From contig CALMPI010000003.1 in the NCBI GenBank assembly GCA_937872175.1, forward strand, positions 1 to 64,000: a stretch of DNA of 64,000 bases, given 5' to 3'. The stretch is from an uncultured Flavobacteriales bacterium (GTDB lineage Bacteria; Bacteroidota; Bacteroidia; Flavobacteriales_F; PHOS-HE28). The position numbers and the translations under genes are program-made. The number at the start of each line of letters is the position of its first letter. Within the stretch, counting starts at the first letter, position 1. Below the pieces are notes generated by a model. That model was not told where the DNA came from. It saw only the letters and a program-made list of their open reading frames with translations, and did no database searches. Below, in pieces: positions 26,979-35,509 of this stretch.

Positions 26979-27671
26979 ATGCGCATCGCGACCGCCCGGG
27001 TCATCCCGTGCCTCCTCTGCATGCTGCAGTGCGCCTGCGGCACTGGCGGGCCGGACCGTGATCCGGGTGCGGCCACCCCCCATCGGCCGTCCGCTCCCCC
27101 GGCCGAGGTGTCCTTCGTGGAAGGCACCAAGCACGGTGTGGCCCGCATTCGCAACGCGCAAGGCCGGTTGCGCAAGGAGGGCCGCTACGAGCACGACCGG
27201 AAGACGGGGCCCTGGACCGCCTTCGACGACCGGGGTGATACGCTTGAGGTGGTGAACTACCGCGATGGTCTGCTCGACGGTGAAAGCAGGTCCTATGGTC
27301 CGGGTGGTGTGCTGCTCCGGAAGGTCACCTACCGCCGCGGTCGCATGCACGGCCCGTATGCCGATCACTTCCCGGACGGTGCGTTGCATGAGCAGGTGGG
27401 TTACCGCGACGGGTTGAGGGAAGGACCCTACCTGCGCTTCACACGGACGGACACCTTGGGGAACGGACCCCGGTTGGAAGGGCAGTACCACAAGGGACGA
27501 CGCACCGGCATCTGGCGGCGCTATTACGGGAACGGGGTGCAGAGCGAGGAAGGCCCGCTGGTGGACGACGTCTTCGACGGTCGGTGGACCTACTGGGACC
27601 GACAAGGACGTCCCATCCTGGAGCGGGTGTACCTGCGCGGTGCGCTGGTGTACGAAGGGCCGCCGCGTTAG
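26979..27671 (+). CDS. MORN/YwqK-repeat secreted protein
   Basis: 230 residues from ATG 26979, placed by the box just upstream. The N-terminus (MRIATARVIPCLLCMLQCAC) looks like a signal peptide, possibly a lipoprotein with weak lipobox. Residues 50-225 contain about seven MORN-like units of the G-x-W/Y-x-x-Y/F-x-x-x-G type (KTGPWTAFDDRG, LDGESRSYGPGG, MHGPYADHFPDG, RTGIWRRYYGNG, FDGRWTYWDRQG). These are often annotated as YwqK antitoxin-like in Bacteroidota, but no toxin is adjacent. Role unknown, probably binding. Its stop overlaps the convergent oxidase gene by four bases. Confidence 0.8.
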   Translation: MRIATARVIPCLLCMLQCACGTGGPDRDPGAATPHRPSAPPAEVSFVEGTKHGVARIRNAQGRLRKEGRYEHDRKTGPWTAFDDRGDTLEVVNYRDGLLDGESRSYGPGGVLLRKVTYRRGRMHGPYADHFPDGALHEQVGYRDGLREGPYLRFTRTDTLGNGPRLEGQYHKGRRTGIWRRYYGNGVQSEEGPLVDDVFDGRWTYWDRQGRPILERVYLRGALVYEGPPR

Positions 27672-29056
27672 GGCAGCACCTTGCCGGGGTTCAGGATCCC
27701 CTTGGGGTCGAAGAGGCGCTTCAGCCCGCGCATGAGGTCCAGTTGCGCAGCGTTGAACGCGATGTCCATGTACGGTCGTTGCACGAGCCCGATGCCGTGC
27801 TCACCGCTCAGGGTTCCGCCGAGGGAGACGGTGAGCTCGAAGATCTCGCGGATGGCCTTGGGCAGCTCGTGCTCCCAGAAGGTGTCGCTGAGATCGCCCT
27901 TGATGATGTTGACGTGGAGGTTGCCGTCGCCGGCGTGCCCGTAGCACACGCTGCTGAACCCGTGGCGCTCACCGATCGCCTTGACGCCCGCCAGGAGCCG
28001 CGGCAGGGCGAAGCGTGGCACCACCGTGTCCTCCTCCTTGTACACACTGTGCGCCTTCACGCTCACCGGCACGCTGCGGCGCATATGCCACAGGGCGGCC
28101 TTCTCCGAGGGGTGCTCGGCGAACAGCACCTCGCCGCATCCGTGCCCCTCCATCACGCCCAGGATCGTCTCGCAGTCGCGCATGAGCGCATCCTCGTGGT
28201 CGCCGTCCACCTCGATGAGCAGGTAGGCGCCCGGTCCGGTGGAGAGCTGCGCGGGAAGGCCATCGGTGTGCTTCATCGTCCACGCGATGGCATCGCGTTC
28301 GATGAACTCCAGCGCACTGGGTGTGACGCCCGCGCGGAAGGTGGCGCTGACAGCGGTGCATGCGTCCTCGGCGTCGTTGAACGGTACCAACATCAGGCGG
28401 GTCGCCCGCGGCATGGGCACGAGCTTTAGCACGGCCCTGGTGATCACCGCAAGGGTGCCCTCGCTGCCCACGATGAGGCGGGTGAGGTCGTATCCCGTGG
28501 CGTTCTTCAGGGTGTTGGCGCCGGTCCACATCACCGTGCCGTCGGCCAGCACCACCTCCAGGTTCAGCACGAAGTCGCGGGTGACGCCGTACTTCACCGC
28601 ACGCGGCCCACCGGCGTTCTCGGCCAGGTTGCCGCCGATGGTGCAGCTGCCGCGGCTGCTCGGATCCGGCGGGTAATAGAGCCCTTTCGCGGCCACGGCC
28701 TCCTGCAGCACCTGGGTGATCACGCCCGCCTCCACGGTCACCTGCAGGTTGCCCTCATCGATCGCCACGATCCGGTCCATGCGGTCGAGGGCCAGGCCCA
28801 CGCCACCCTGCACGCAGAGGGCGCCGCCGCTCAGCCCGGTCCTTCCGCCGATGGGGGTCACCGGAACCTCGAGGGCATGGCAGATGCGCAGCACGGCGGC
28901 CACCTCCTCCGTGGTGCGCGGCCTGACCACCACCTCGGGAGGGTGGCTGAGATCCTCCGTCTCATCGTGCCCGTATGCCCGGCGCTGCTCTTCATCGGCG
29001 AACACGGCATCGGCGGGCAGGGCGTTGCGCAGGGCGTTGAGCAGGGCTGTGGACAT
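27668..29056 (-). CDS. FAD-linked oxidase, GlcD/D-lactate dehydrogenase-like
   Basis: 462 residues. A PCMH-type FAD domain (about 35-215) is shown by VTPIGGRTGLSGGAL, the PPDPSSRGSCTIGGNLAENAG region and TGYDLTRLIVGSEGTLAVI. A C-terminal cap ends with YGHAGDGNLHVNI and GEHGIGLVQRPYM, typical of 2-hydroxy-acid oxidases (glycolate oxidase GlcD, D-lactate dehydrogenase). It probably oxidises D-lactate, glycolate or D-2-hydroxyglutarate; the substrate cannot be told from sequence. No iron-sulfur subunit gene is next to it. Cytoplasmic or membrane-associated. Confidence 0.9.
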   Translation of the reverse strand: MSTALLNALRNALPADAVFADEEQRRAYGHDETEDLSHPPEVVVRPRTTEEVAAVLRICHALEVPVTPIGGRTGLSGGALCVQGGVGLALDRMDRIVAIDEGNLQVTVEAGVITQVLQEAVAAKGLYYPPDPSSRGSCTIGGNLAENAGGPRAVKYGVTRDFVLNLEVVLADGTVMWTGANTLKNATGYDLTRLIVGSEGTLAVITRAVLKLVPMPRATRLMLVPFNDAEDACTAVSATFRAGVTPSALEFIERDAIAWTMKHTDGLPAQLSTGPGAYLLIEVDGDHEDALMRDCETILGVMEGHGCGEVLFAEHPSEKAALWHMRRSVPVSVKAHSVYKEEDTVVPRFALPRLLAGVKAIGERHGFSSVCYGHAGDGNLHVNIIKGDLSDTFWEHELPKAIREIFELTVSLGGTLSGEHGIGLVQRPYMDIAFNAAQLDLMRGLKRLFDPKGILNPGKVLP

Positions 29057-29140
29057 GGGCGTTCGGCTGTCGAAAGATCGGCTAACTTTCCAAGGCCACC
29101 ATCAGGGATGGCAGTACGTCATCCTGTAAATCCCATCTGC

Positions 29141-30595
29141 ATGCGCGGTCCATCGCTCTTAGTGATCGGCCTCATCGCCGGCCCCACCTTCGGCCAGAAC
29201 ATCGGGATCAACGCGAGCGGTGCGGTGCCGGATGCGAGCGCTTTGCTCGATCTTGATGTGACAGCGCATCCCGCGAACGACAAGAAGGGTCTGCTCGTCC
29301 CGCGCATCGCGCTGACGGCGACGAACGTGGCGGCACCTGTCGTCGCGCCGGCCCTGTCCCTCCTTGTGTTCAACACGGCGACCGCTGGCGTGGCCCCGAA
29401 CAATGTGACCCCCGGCTACTACTACTGGAGCGGTGCCGCCTGGACCCGGCTCTTTGTGGGGACGGATGCCTGGACACTTGTCGGGAACACGATCGCTGGT
29501 ACCGAGCGCATGGGGTCGATCAATGCACAGCCTGTGCGGTTCATCAGTTCCAACCTGGAACGCATGCGCATCCATGCGAACGGACAGATCACGGTGAACA
29601 GTGCCGTAGCGCAGGCAGGAGATGTGTTCGCGGGATTCGCCGGTGCGAACAACTTCGCGGTGAACGGCTACAGCACGGCGGCGGGCGGAACAGGTACTTA
29701 CGGGTTCGCACAGAACAACAACAGCTTCGGCATGTGGGCCGAGAACATCGTTGGCACAGGCACCGGGATCGTGGCCAATGGTCAGGCGGTGGGCGGCTTG
29801 ATCCTGGTGAACGGGAGCGGGGGCGCCTTCACCGGTGGGGGGGTCGGTCTTTTCAGTGCAGGTACCACGGTGGCAAGTGGCACAGGTGTGCTGGGCGTGG
29901 GCAACAACGTAGCCGGTGGCACGCTGCTCGCAGGGTCGGGACTGGCCGGTTCCGGTCTGAACTTCGGTGTGTACGGAGTGGCCACCAGCAATGCCACGGG
30001 CACGGCTCTGGCCCCTGTGCGCGCGGGTGGGTACTTCGTCAGTGGCACGGGTGGCACACAGGTGCTGGCCTACGTCGCATCCTATGATGGTGTCGGTTCA
30101 CCGAGGAAGATCGTGGGTACCGGTACGGTCAACACCGTGGTCGAGAACGGTGCCGGTGAACTGGTCCTTTTATCGGCTCCTGAGGCACCTGAGAACCTGT
30201 TCCAGGATCATGGTACCGGCTCGCTGGTGAACGGTCACGCTCACATCACCCTGGATCCCACTTTTACACGGAACATCGAAGTGAACGAGAAGCACCCTCT
30301 ACGGGTCTTCGTCCAGTTGCGCGGTGATTGCAGGGGGGTGTACGTGTCGAATGAGACCGCCACTGGATTTGAGGTGACGGAGCTGCAAGGTGGCACATCG
30401 AACGCTCCCTTCTTCTGGACCGTGGTGGCGAATCGCGCGAACGTGCACCATGCGGATGGTACGATCTGGCCATACGCCGAGGAACGCTTCGCAAAGGCCC
30501 ATGGCGCGCAGCCTGTCGCTCCGCAGATGACCGTAGCGGCCGGACACCACCAGGAACGTACGATCCCAGGCAGCGTGCCCATAGCACGACCATGA
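29141..30595 (+). CDS. Secreted tail-fibre-like surface protein
   Basis: 484 residues from ATG 29141, chosen because it starts the signal peptide MRGPSLLVIGLIAGPTFGQ. The N-terminal segment NIGINASGAVPDASALLDLD ... KKGLLVPRIALT is a hallmark of a large Bacteroidota family of exported proteins related in sequence to phage tail-fibre heads. A Gly/Ala-rich middle (about 170-330, GTGIVANGQAVGGL, TGVLGVGNNVAGG) looks like beta-helix. The last 140 residues carry a mixed domain with NIEVNEKHPLRVFVQL. No T9SS tail is evident, so secretion beyond the periplasm is unproven. Function unknown. Confidence 0.75.
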   Translation: MRGPSLLVIGLIAGPTFGQNIGINASGAVPDASALLDLDVTAHPANDKKGLLVPRIALTATNVAAPVVAPALSLLVFNTATAGVAPNNVTPGYYYWSGAAWTRLFVGTDAWTLVGNTIAGTERMGSINAQPVRFISSNLERMRIHANGQITVNSAVAQAGDVFAGFAGANNFAVNGYSTAAGGTGTYGFAQNNNSFGMWAENIVGTGTGIVANGQAVGGLILVNGSGGAFTGGGVGLFSAGTTVASGTGVLGVGNNVAGGTLLAGSGLAGSGLNFGVYGVATSNATGTALAPVRAGGYFVSGTGGTQVLAYVASYDGVGSPRKIVGTGTVNTVVENGAGELVLLSAPEAPENLFQDHGTGSLVNGHAHITLDPTFTRNIEVNEKHPLRVFVQLRGDCRGVYVSNETATGFEVTELQGGTSNAPFFWTVVANRANVHHADGTIWPYAEERFAKAHGAQPVAPQMTVAAGHHQERTIPGSVPIARP

Positions 30596-30661
30596 ACGGC
30601 GTCCGGTGGTCCAGGTCACTGCGCTGCACAAGCGTGCCATGCGCTTTCTTCGTGGACCCGC

Positions 30662-31540
30662 ATGATCGCCCACGACCCTCGCGACTGGTTCAGGCCGGTC
30701 TTCCATTTTCACCGCAGCGACACCTTTCGCAAGCTGCTCCCCTTGATCCTGCTCATGGGCGTGATCACGGCGGCCGTGGCCTGGCTGGAGAACTCGTGGC
30801 TGCACCTGGCCCAGGACCACAGCGTGAGGAACATCACCCTGATGCACAGCCTGCTGGGTTTCGCCATCAGCATGCTCCTGGTCTTTCGCACCAACACGGC
30901 CTACGACCGGTGGTGGGAGGGACGCAAGCTTTGGGGTGCACTGGTGAACGTGAGCCGCAACCTGGCGGTGAAGGTGGGTTCGTGGCTCCGTCCCGAGGAC
31001 ATCGAGGACCGCGTGCACTTTGCCCGTCTGATCGCCTCGTTCGCCGTGGAGCTGGGCCGGCACCTTCTGCGCGAGGAAACGCGCCTGGGCCTTGATGAGG
31101 AACCCCACCCCGAACTGAGCATCGACCGGCGCCGTCACGTGCCCTCGCAGGTGGTGGGGCTGATGCATGCGCGAACAGCCCGCCTCGTGCGTGAGGGCCG
31201 GATCACCCAGGAACAGCTCATCGTGCTGTCCGCGGACATCAACGCCTTCCTCGACATCTGCGGGGCGTGCGAGCGGATCAAGAACACACCGATCCCCTTC
31301 TCCTACAGCACCTTCATCAAGAAGTTCATCGTCGTCTACACCGTCACCCTGCCGTTCGGATTCGCCCTGGTGATGGGTTGGATGGCCGTGCCGGTGGTCA
31401 TGTTCATCTTTTATGTGCTCGCCAGCCTGGAGCTCATCGCCGAGGAGATCGAGGATCCCTTCGGGCGTGACACGAACGACCTGCCGATGGACCGACTAGC
31501 GGACACCATCGGCGACAATGTGCGCGAGATCCTCGCCTGA
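30662..31540 (+). CDS. Bestrophin-like anion channel
   Basis: 292 residues, matching the UPF0187/bestrophin family of pentameric chloride-type channels in the inner membrane. Markers: the N-terminal DPRDWFRPVF and SDTFRKLLPL, membrane segment 1 (LILLMGVITAAVAWL), then FRTNTAYDRWWEGRKLWG at about 79-96, and the C-terminal EEIEDPFGRDTNDLPMD. Length is normal. The stop and the next start overlap (TGATG at 31538-31542), so the anion channel and the potassium-type channel are translationally coupled. Confidence 0.9.
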   Translation: MIAHDPRDWFRPVFHFHRSDTFRKLLPLILLMGVITAAVAWLENSWLHLAQDHSVRNITLMHSLLGFAISMLLVFRTNTAYDRWWEGRKLWGALVNVSRNLAVKVGSWLRPEDIEDRVHFARLIASFAVELGRHLLREETRLGLDEEPHPELSIDRRRHVPSQVVGLMHARTARLVREGRITQEQLIVLSADINAFLDICGACERIKNTPIPFSYSTFIKKFIVVYTVTLPFGFALVMGWMAVPVVMFIFYVLASLELIAEEIEDPFGRDTNDLPMDRLADTIGDNVREILA

Positions 31541-32355
31541 TGATGGAACGAAGCCGCCTGCAACAACGTTTGGAACGCATCGTGTTCGGCACGGACACCC
31601 GCGCGGGGCGCTTGTTCGATGTGGTGCTGCTCTGGACCATCCTGCTGAGCGTGGCGCTGGTGCTGCTCGAGAGCGTGCACGAGGTCCAGGTCCGGTATGG
31701 TCGCTGGCTGCTGATGGCCGAGTGGGCGTTGACCGTCCTGTTCACCATCGAGTACGTGGTGCGGGTGTGGGTGAGCCGCGACCGCCGGAGGTACGTGCTG
31801 AGCTTTTATGGTCTGGTGGACCTCCTGGCCGCGCTGCCCACCTACATCAGCCTTTTCGTGCCCGGCACGCAGGCGCTGACCATCATCCGCGCCATCCGTC
31901 TCACCAGGGTGTTCCGCATCCTCCGTCTCACCACGTACACGCGGGAGGCCTCGCATCTGCTCCTGGCCCTGTACGCAAGCCGTCACCGGATCATCGTATT
32001 CTCCATGGCGGTGCTGGCGCTGGTCACCGTGTTCGGTACGGTGATGTACCTGGTGGAGGGTCCGGCGCACGGGTTCACCAGCATCCCACGCAGCATCTAC
32101 TGGGCCATCGTCACCTTGACCACGGTGGGTTACGGTGACATCGCCCCGCGTACGGCGTTCGGTCAGGCCCTGGCCTCGGCGATCATGATCCTGGGCTACG
32201 CCATCATCGCGATCCCCACCGGCATCGTGAGCGCGGAGATCGCCCGACGGGAACACCAGCGCCAGGCGTCCACCTGCCCGACCTGTGGGGCCGGTGTTGC
32301 CCAGCCGGATGCGCGCTTCTGCCCGCATTGCGGTGCATCGATGAAGCCGGACTGA
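31540..32355 (+). CDS. Six-helix voltage-gated K+ channel with C-terminal zinc ribbon
   Basis: 271 residues (31543 is an equally good start). S1-S3 are hydrophobic; S4 has regularly spaced arginines (RAIRLTRVFRILRL, about 110-123); the pore helix and filter read TLTTVGYGDIAP (about 187-198), the K+ signature; S6 follows. The last 30 residues contain CPTC-x11-CPHC, a zinc ribbon, which is not a usual part of Kv channels. It probably conducts K+ in the inner membrane and, being coupled to the bestrophin gene, may balance charge with anion flow. Confidence 0.9.
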   Translation: MMERSRLQQRLERIVFGTDTRAGRLFDVVLLWTILLSVALVLLESVHEVQVRYGRWLLMAEWALTVLFTIEYVVRVWVSRDRRRYVLSFYGLVDLLAALPTYISLFVPGTQALTIIRAIRLTRVFRILRLTTYTREASHLLLALYASRHRIIVFSMAVLALVTVFGTVMYLVEGPAHGFTSIPRSIYWAIVTLTTVGYGDIAPRTAFGQALASAIMILGYAIIAIPTGIVSAEIARREHQRQASTCPTCGAGVAQPDARFCPHCGASMKPD

Positions 32356-32357
32356 AC

Positions 32358-33242
32358 CTACTCCCGGGCCCGCAACGGGTAGCGCGCGATCACCGGGGTT
32401 CGTCCCTTGCCCTCGCTGCTGAGCACGAGCTCGCCATCGGGCAGAAAGGTGATGCCCTCCGGCTTGGGGAGCACGCCGGCGTCCAGCACGGCGAGGTCGA
32501 TGAGCCGACCCTTCCTGTCCACCACCGTCAGCGTGCGGTCGACCGCGCTGAGCAGGTAGAAATGACCGGTGCGGGGATGTGTGGCCACCGAGGAGAAGCG
32601 CATCTTGAGCGCCGGTACGGTGCGGCCGTTCTCCGTGGTCCGCTCGGGGAGGCGCAGCCCCATGGCCCTGGCTTCACTCAATAACGCTTCCACGGAAAGC
32701 CGCAGCATGGGCACACAGCGATGTTCCGGATCGTCCGGGTCGAAGGCGTGCACCACGCGGGCATCACGCACCTCCGGCCCGCCCTTGGTGATGTCCTTCG
32801 GTGCCACGAGCACCATGCCGGTGCTGTCGTCGAAGCCGAGGCCTTCGATGTTGCGGTGCGGAAGGTCCAGTCGGAAGGTGTCCACGCTGGTCCAGCGCCC
32901 ATCCAGCAGGCGAAGGCGGTGGATGAGCCCGTCGCTGCGCAGGACCAGGTACGTGTCATGTACGCGTGTCAGCCCTTCCATGTCGCCGGGCCCTCCGAAG
33001 GCTTCGGTCCGCAGTACGCGGCCTTCCTTCAGCCCGATGAAATAGAGGGTCGCCGCCTCATCCTGCACGCAGGCCACGGTGCCCTGGTCCACATCCGTCA
33101 GCGCGCTCACTTCCACCAGCTGGTCGGGCAGGGTGATCACCTGGTCCGGGTGCCGCAGGTCATAGGGCATGGACGATGCGGGCCGTTGCGCCGCCATCGT
33201 GATGGTGAGGAGGCTGGCCGGCAGGAGGAGGGCGGAGCGCAT
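32358..33242 (-). CDS. SdiA-regulated/phytase-like beta-propeller protein
   Basis: 294 residues from ATG 33242; this start gives the signal peptide MRSALLLPASLLTITMAAQ, and a GATCTTCG box ends three bases upstream, while the longer ORF runs into the divergent gene. The chain (EVSALTDVDQGTVACVQDEAATLYFI, then NIEGLGFDDSTGMVLVAPKD and PEGITFLPDGELVLSSEGKG) follows the SdiA-regulated propeller pattern, with the PEGI/EGL motifs of that family. Exported, function unknown. It converges with the K+ channel gene, leaving a two-base gap. Confidence 0.75.
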   Translation of the reverse strand: MRSALLLPASLLTITMAAQRPASSMPYDLRHPDQVITLPDQLVEVSALTDVDQGTVACVQDEAATLYFIGLKEGRVLRTEAFGGPGDMEGLTRVHDTYLVLRSDGLIHRLRLLDGRWTSVDTFRLDLPHRNIEGLGFDDSTGMVLVAPKDITKGGPEVRDARVVHAFDPDDPEHRCVPMLRLSVEALLSEARAMGLRLPERTTENGRTVPALKMRFSSVATHPRTGHFYLLSAVDRTLTVVDRKGRLIDLAVLDAGVLPKPEGITFLPDGELVLSSEGKGRTPVIARYPLRARE

Positions 33243-33309
33243 GCGCGAAGATCGCTCCAGGTGTGCGGTTTGCACCGTGGCCGCTGTTGCGTTTCCTTCG
33301 CCACGGCAC

Positions 33310-34611
33310 ATGAAGCACATCTTCCCCGGTCGTTCCCTGTTGCTCGTGGTGGTGGCCGCGCTGGGCTATTTCGTGGACATCTACGACCTGGTGCTCTTCA
33401 ACGTGGTGAAGCGGGAGAGCCTGGAGTTCATCCTGGGCGCCGGTGATCCCCGGATCAAGGATGTGGGCATCGACCTGTTCAACTGGCAGATGCTGGGCAT
33501 GCTGGTGGGCGGCATCCTCTGGGGCGTATGGGGTGACCGCAAGGGCCGGATCACCGTGCTCTTCGGCAGCATCCTGCTCTACAGTGCGGCGAACATCGCC
33601 AACGCCTTCACCTACGACCTCACGATGTACGCCATCGTGCGGTTCATCGCCGGTGTCGGCCTGGCGGGTGAGCTGGGCGCGGGCATCACATTGATCACCG
33701 AGACCATGCCGCGGGACAAGCGTGGCTACGGCACCCTCATCGTGGTGACCTTCGGCGCGCTCGGGGCCGTGTTCGCAGCGGAGGTGGCCGACAAGGGCGC
33801 CTGGTTCGGGCGGCTGTGGTCGTCGATGACCGGGCGGGAGCTGATGAGCTGGCAGGTCACCTACCTCGTGGGCGGCCTGATGGGTCTTGTGCTGCTGGTG
33901 ATGCGCGTGGGCACCTTCGAGAGCGGCCTCTTCCAGGAGGTCCGCGGTCGTGCGGTGCGCAAGGGCGATCTGCGGATGCTGTTCAACGATCGCGGTCGAT
34001 TCCTGCGGTACGTGGGATGCATCCTCATCGGGGTGCCTGTATGGTATGTCATCGGCGTCCTTGTCAGCCTCAGCCAGGATGTCTTCGTGCCGGAGCTGGG
34101 CATCGACACCAGTGCCCTTGACGCCGAAGGACTGAAGCGCATCAACGGGGAGGCGATCAAGTACGCGTACATCGGGCTCAGCATCGGCGACCTGTTGAGC
34201 GGGCTGCTGAGCCAGTTGTTCCGGAGCCGGCGCAAGGTGATCCTGATCTATCTGGCCGCCAACCTGGTGCTCACGTTGATCTTCCTCTTCGGCATGCGGG
34301 GCGCATCGATCGCGACCTACAACTGGATGTGCCTGGCCCTCGGCACGGCCACCGGCTACTGGGTCATCTTCGTCACCGTGGCCGGCGAACAGTTCGGCAC
34401 GAATATCCGCAGCACGGTGGCCACCACCACGCCGAACTTCGTGCGCGGGGCCGTGCTGCCGGTCACCAACGCCTTCAAGTACCTGGCCCTGCCGCTGGGC
34501 AACGTCACGGGTGCGCTGGTCGTGGGCCTGGTGTGCATCGGCGCGGCCTTCTGGGCCACGTTCCGTGTGCGCGAGACCTTCCACACGGACATGGACTTCG
34601 TGGAGGAGTAG
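33310..34611 (+). CDS. MFS transporter (sugar/organic acid:H+ symporter type)
   Basis: 433 residues with 12 likely membrane helices. The start at 33310 gives MKHIFPGRSLLLVVVAALGYFVDIYDL, with helix 1 near the N-terminus; longer ORF starts lie in the divergent gene. The loop 2-3 signature is WGVWGDRKGRIT, and helix 4-5 has GVGLAGELGAGITLITE, as in the metabolite:H+ symporter branch (SP/AAHS/SHS). The cytoplasmic loop between helices 6 and 7 is extended. Convergent with murQ, two bases apart; it might import the amino sugar that MurQ processes, but that is inference from position alone. Confidence 0.88.
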   Translation: MKHIFPGRSLLLVVVAALGYFVDIYDLVLFNVVKRESLEFILGAGDPRIKDVGIDLFNWQMLGMLVGGILWGVWGDRKGRITVLFGSILLYSAANIANAFTYDLTMYAIVRFIAGVGLAGELGAGITLITETMPRDKRGYGTLIVVTFGALGAVFAAEVADKGAWFGRLWSSMTGRELMSWQVTYLVGGLMGLVLLVMRVGTFESGLFQEVRGRAVRKGDLRMLFNDRGRFLRYVGCILIGVPVWYVIGVLVSLSQDVFVPELGIDTSALDAEGLKRINGEAIKYAYIGLSIGDLLSGLLSQLFRSRRKVILIYLAANLVLTLIFLFGMRGASIATYNWMCLALGTATGYWVIFVTVAGEQFGTNIRSTVATTTPNFVRGAVLPVTNAFKYLALPLGNVTGALVVGLVCIGAAFWATFRVRETFHTDMDFVEE

Positions 34612-34613
34612 CG

Positions 34614-35420
34614 TCAGCTCCGTCCGGCCTCGATGGCGCGACGCACGCTGCCGTGCTGCTTGAGCAGGGCGTTCGCCTCGTCGTGATCGATGCCCAGGCC
34701 CTCCATGACCATGCGGGTGCCCCGGTCGATCAGCTTCATGTTGCTGAGCTGCATGTCCACCATACGATTGCCCTTCACCCGTCCCAACCGGATCATCACA
34801 CCCGTGCTGATCATGTTCAGCACCAGTTTCTGTGCGGTGCCGCTCTTCATGCGCGTGCTGCCGGTGACGAACTCGGGCCCCACCACCACCACGATCGGGT
34901 GGTCGCTGACAGTGGTGACGGGAGCGCCCGGGTTGCAGGTGATGCACGCCGTGAGGATGCCATGCCGCCGGCAGGCCTCCAGCGCTCCCACCACATAGGG
35001 CGTACCACCGCTGGCGGCGATACCCACCACCGTGTCGTCCGCGCCGATGGCGTGCTCCTGTAGGTCCTTCCAGCATTGCTCGCGGTCGTCCTCGGCGAAC
35101 TCCACGGCCTTGCGTATCGCGCGGTCGCCACCGGCGATGAGGCCCACGACGAGGCCGTGCGGCACACCGAAGGTGGGCGGGCATTCGCTGGCGTCCACGA
35201 TGCCGAGCCGGCCGCTGGTGCCGGCGCCGATGTAGAACAGCCGACCACCGCGGTGCATGCGCTCGGCGATGGCGTCCACCAAAGCGGCGATCCCGGGCAA
35301 CACACGGCCCACGGCCTCGGGCACGCGTCGGTCCTCCGTATTGATGTGGCCGAGCAGTTCGGCGGTGGTCATGCGTTCCAGCCCGTCGTAGAGGGAGGGG
35401 CTCTCGGTGATCTTCTTCAT
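34614..35420 (-). CDS. murQ: N-acetylmuramic acid 6-phosphate etherase
   Basis: 268 residues from ATG 35420; CACCTTTG at 35429-35436 sits eight bases upstream and rules out the ATG at 35429, which would overlap the box. MurQ cleaves the lactyl ether of MurNAc-6-phosphate to GlcNAc-6-phosphate and D-lactate during cell-wall recycling. The SIS domain carries FYIGAGTSGRLGIVDASE, then PPTFG, GIAASGGTPYV, and GSTRMKSGTAQK, all family signatures. The length is slightly shorter than the common 300 residues. Neither kinase (AnmK/MurK) nor PTS is adjacent. Confidence 0.95.
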   Translation of the reverse strand: MKKITESPSLYDGLERMTTAELLGHINTEDRRVPEAVGRVLPGIAALVDAIAERMHRGGRLFYIGAGTSGRLGIVDASECPPTFGVPHGLVVGLIAGGDRAIRKAVEFAEDDREQCWKDLQEHAIGADDTVVGIAASGGTPYVVGALEACRRHGILTACITCNPGAPVTTVSDHPIVVVVGPEFVTGSTRMKSGTAQKLVLNMISTGVMIRLGRVKGNRMVDMQLSNMKLIDRGTRMVMEGLGIDHDEANALLKQHGSVRRAIEAGRS

Positions 35421-35464
35421 GCGTGGCACAAAGGTGTGCGATGTGCCGGCATGCCCGGAACGCA

Positions 35465-35490
35465 GCGGGCCGCCCCGAAGGACGGCCCGC
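35465..35490 (-). terminator. GC hairpin downstream of the pseudo-hydrolase gene
   Basis: On the minus strand GCGGGCCG pairs with CGGCCCGC around a ten-base loop, 20 bases after the stop at 35510. There is no T tract, so termination is uncertain. Confidence 0.4.
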
Positions 35491-35509
35491 CACAGAAAAG
35501 TGGATCGTG

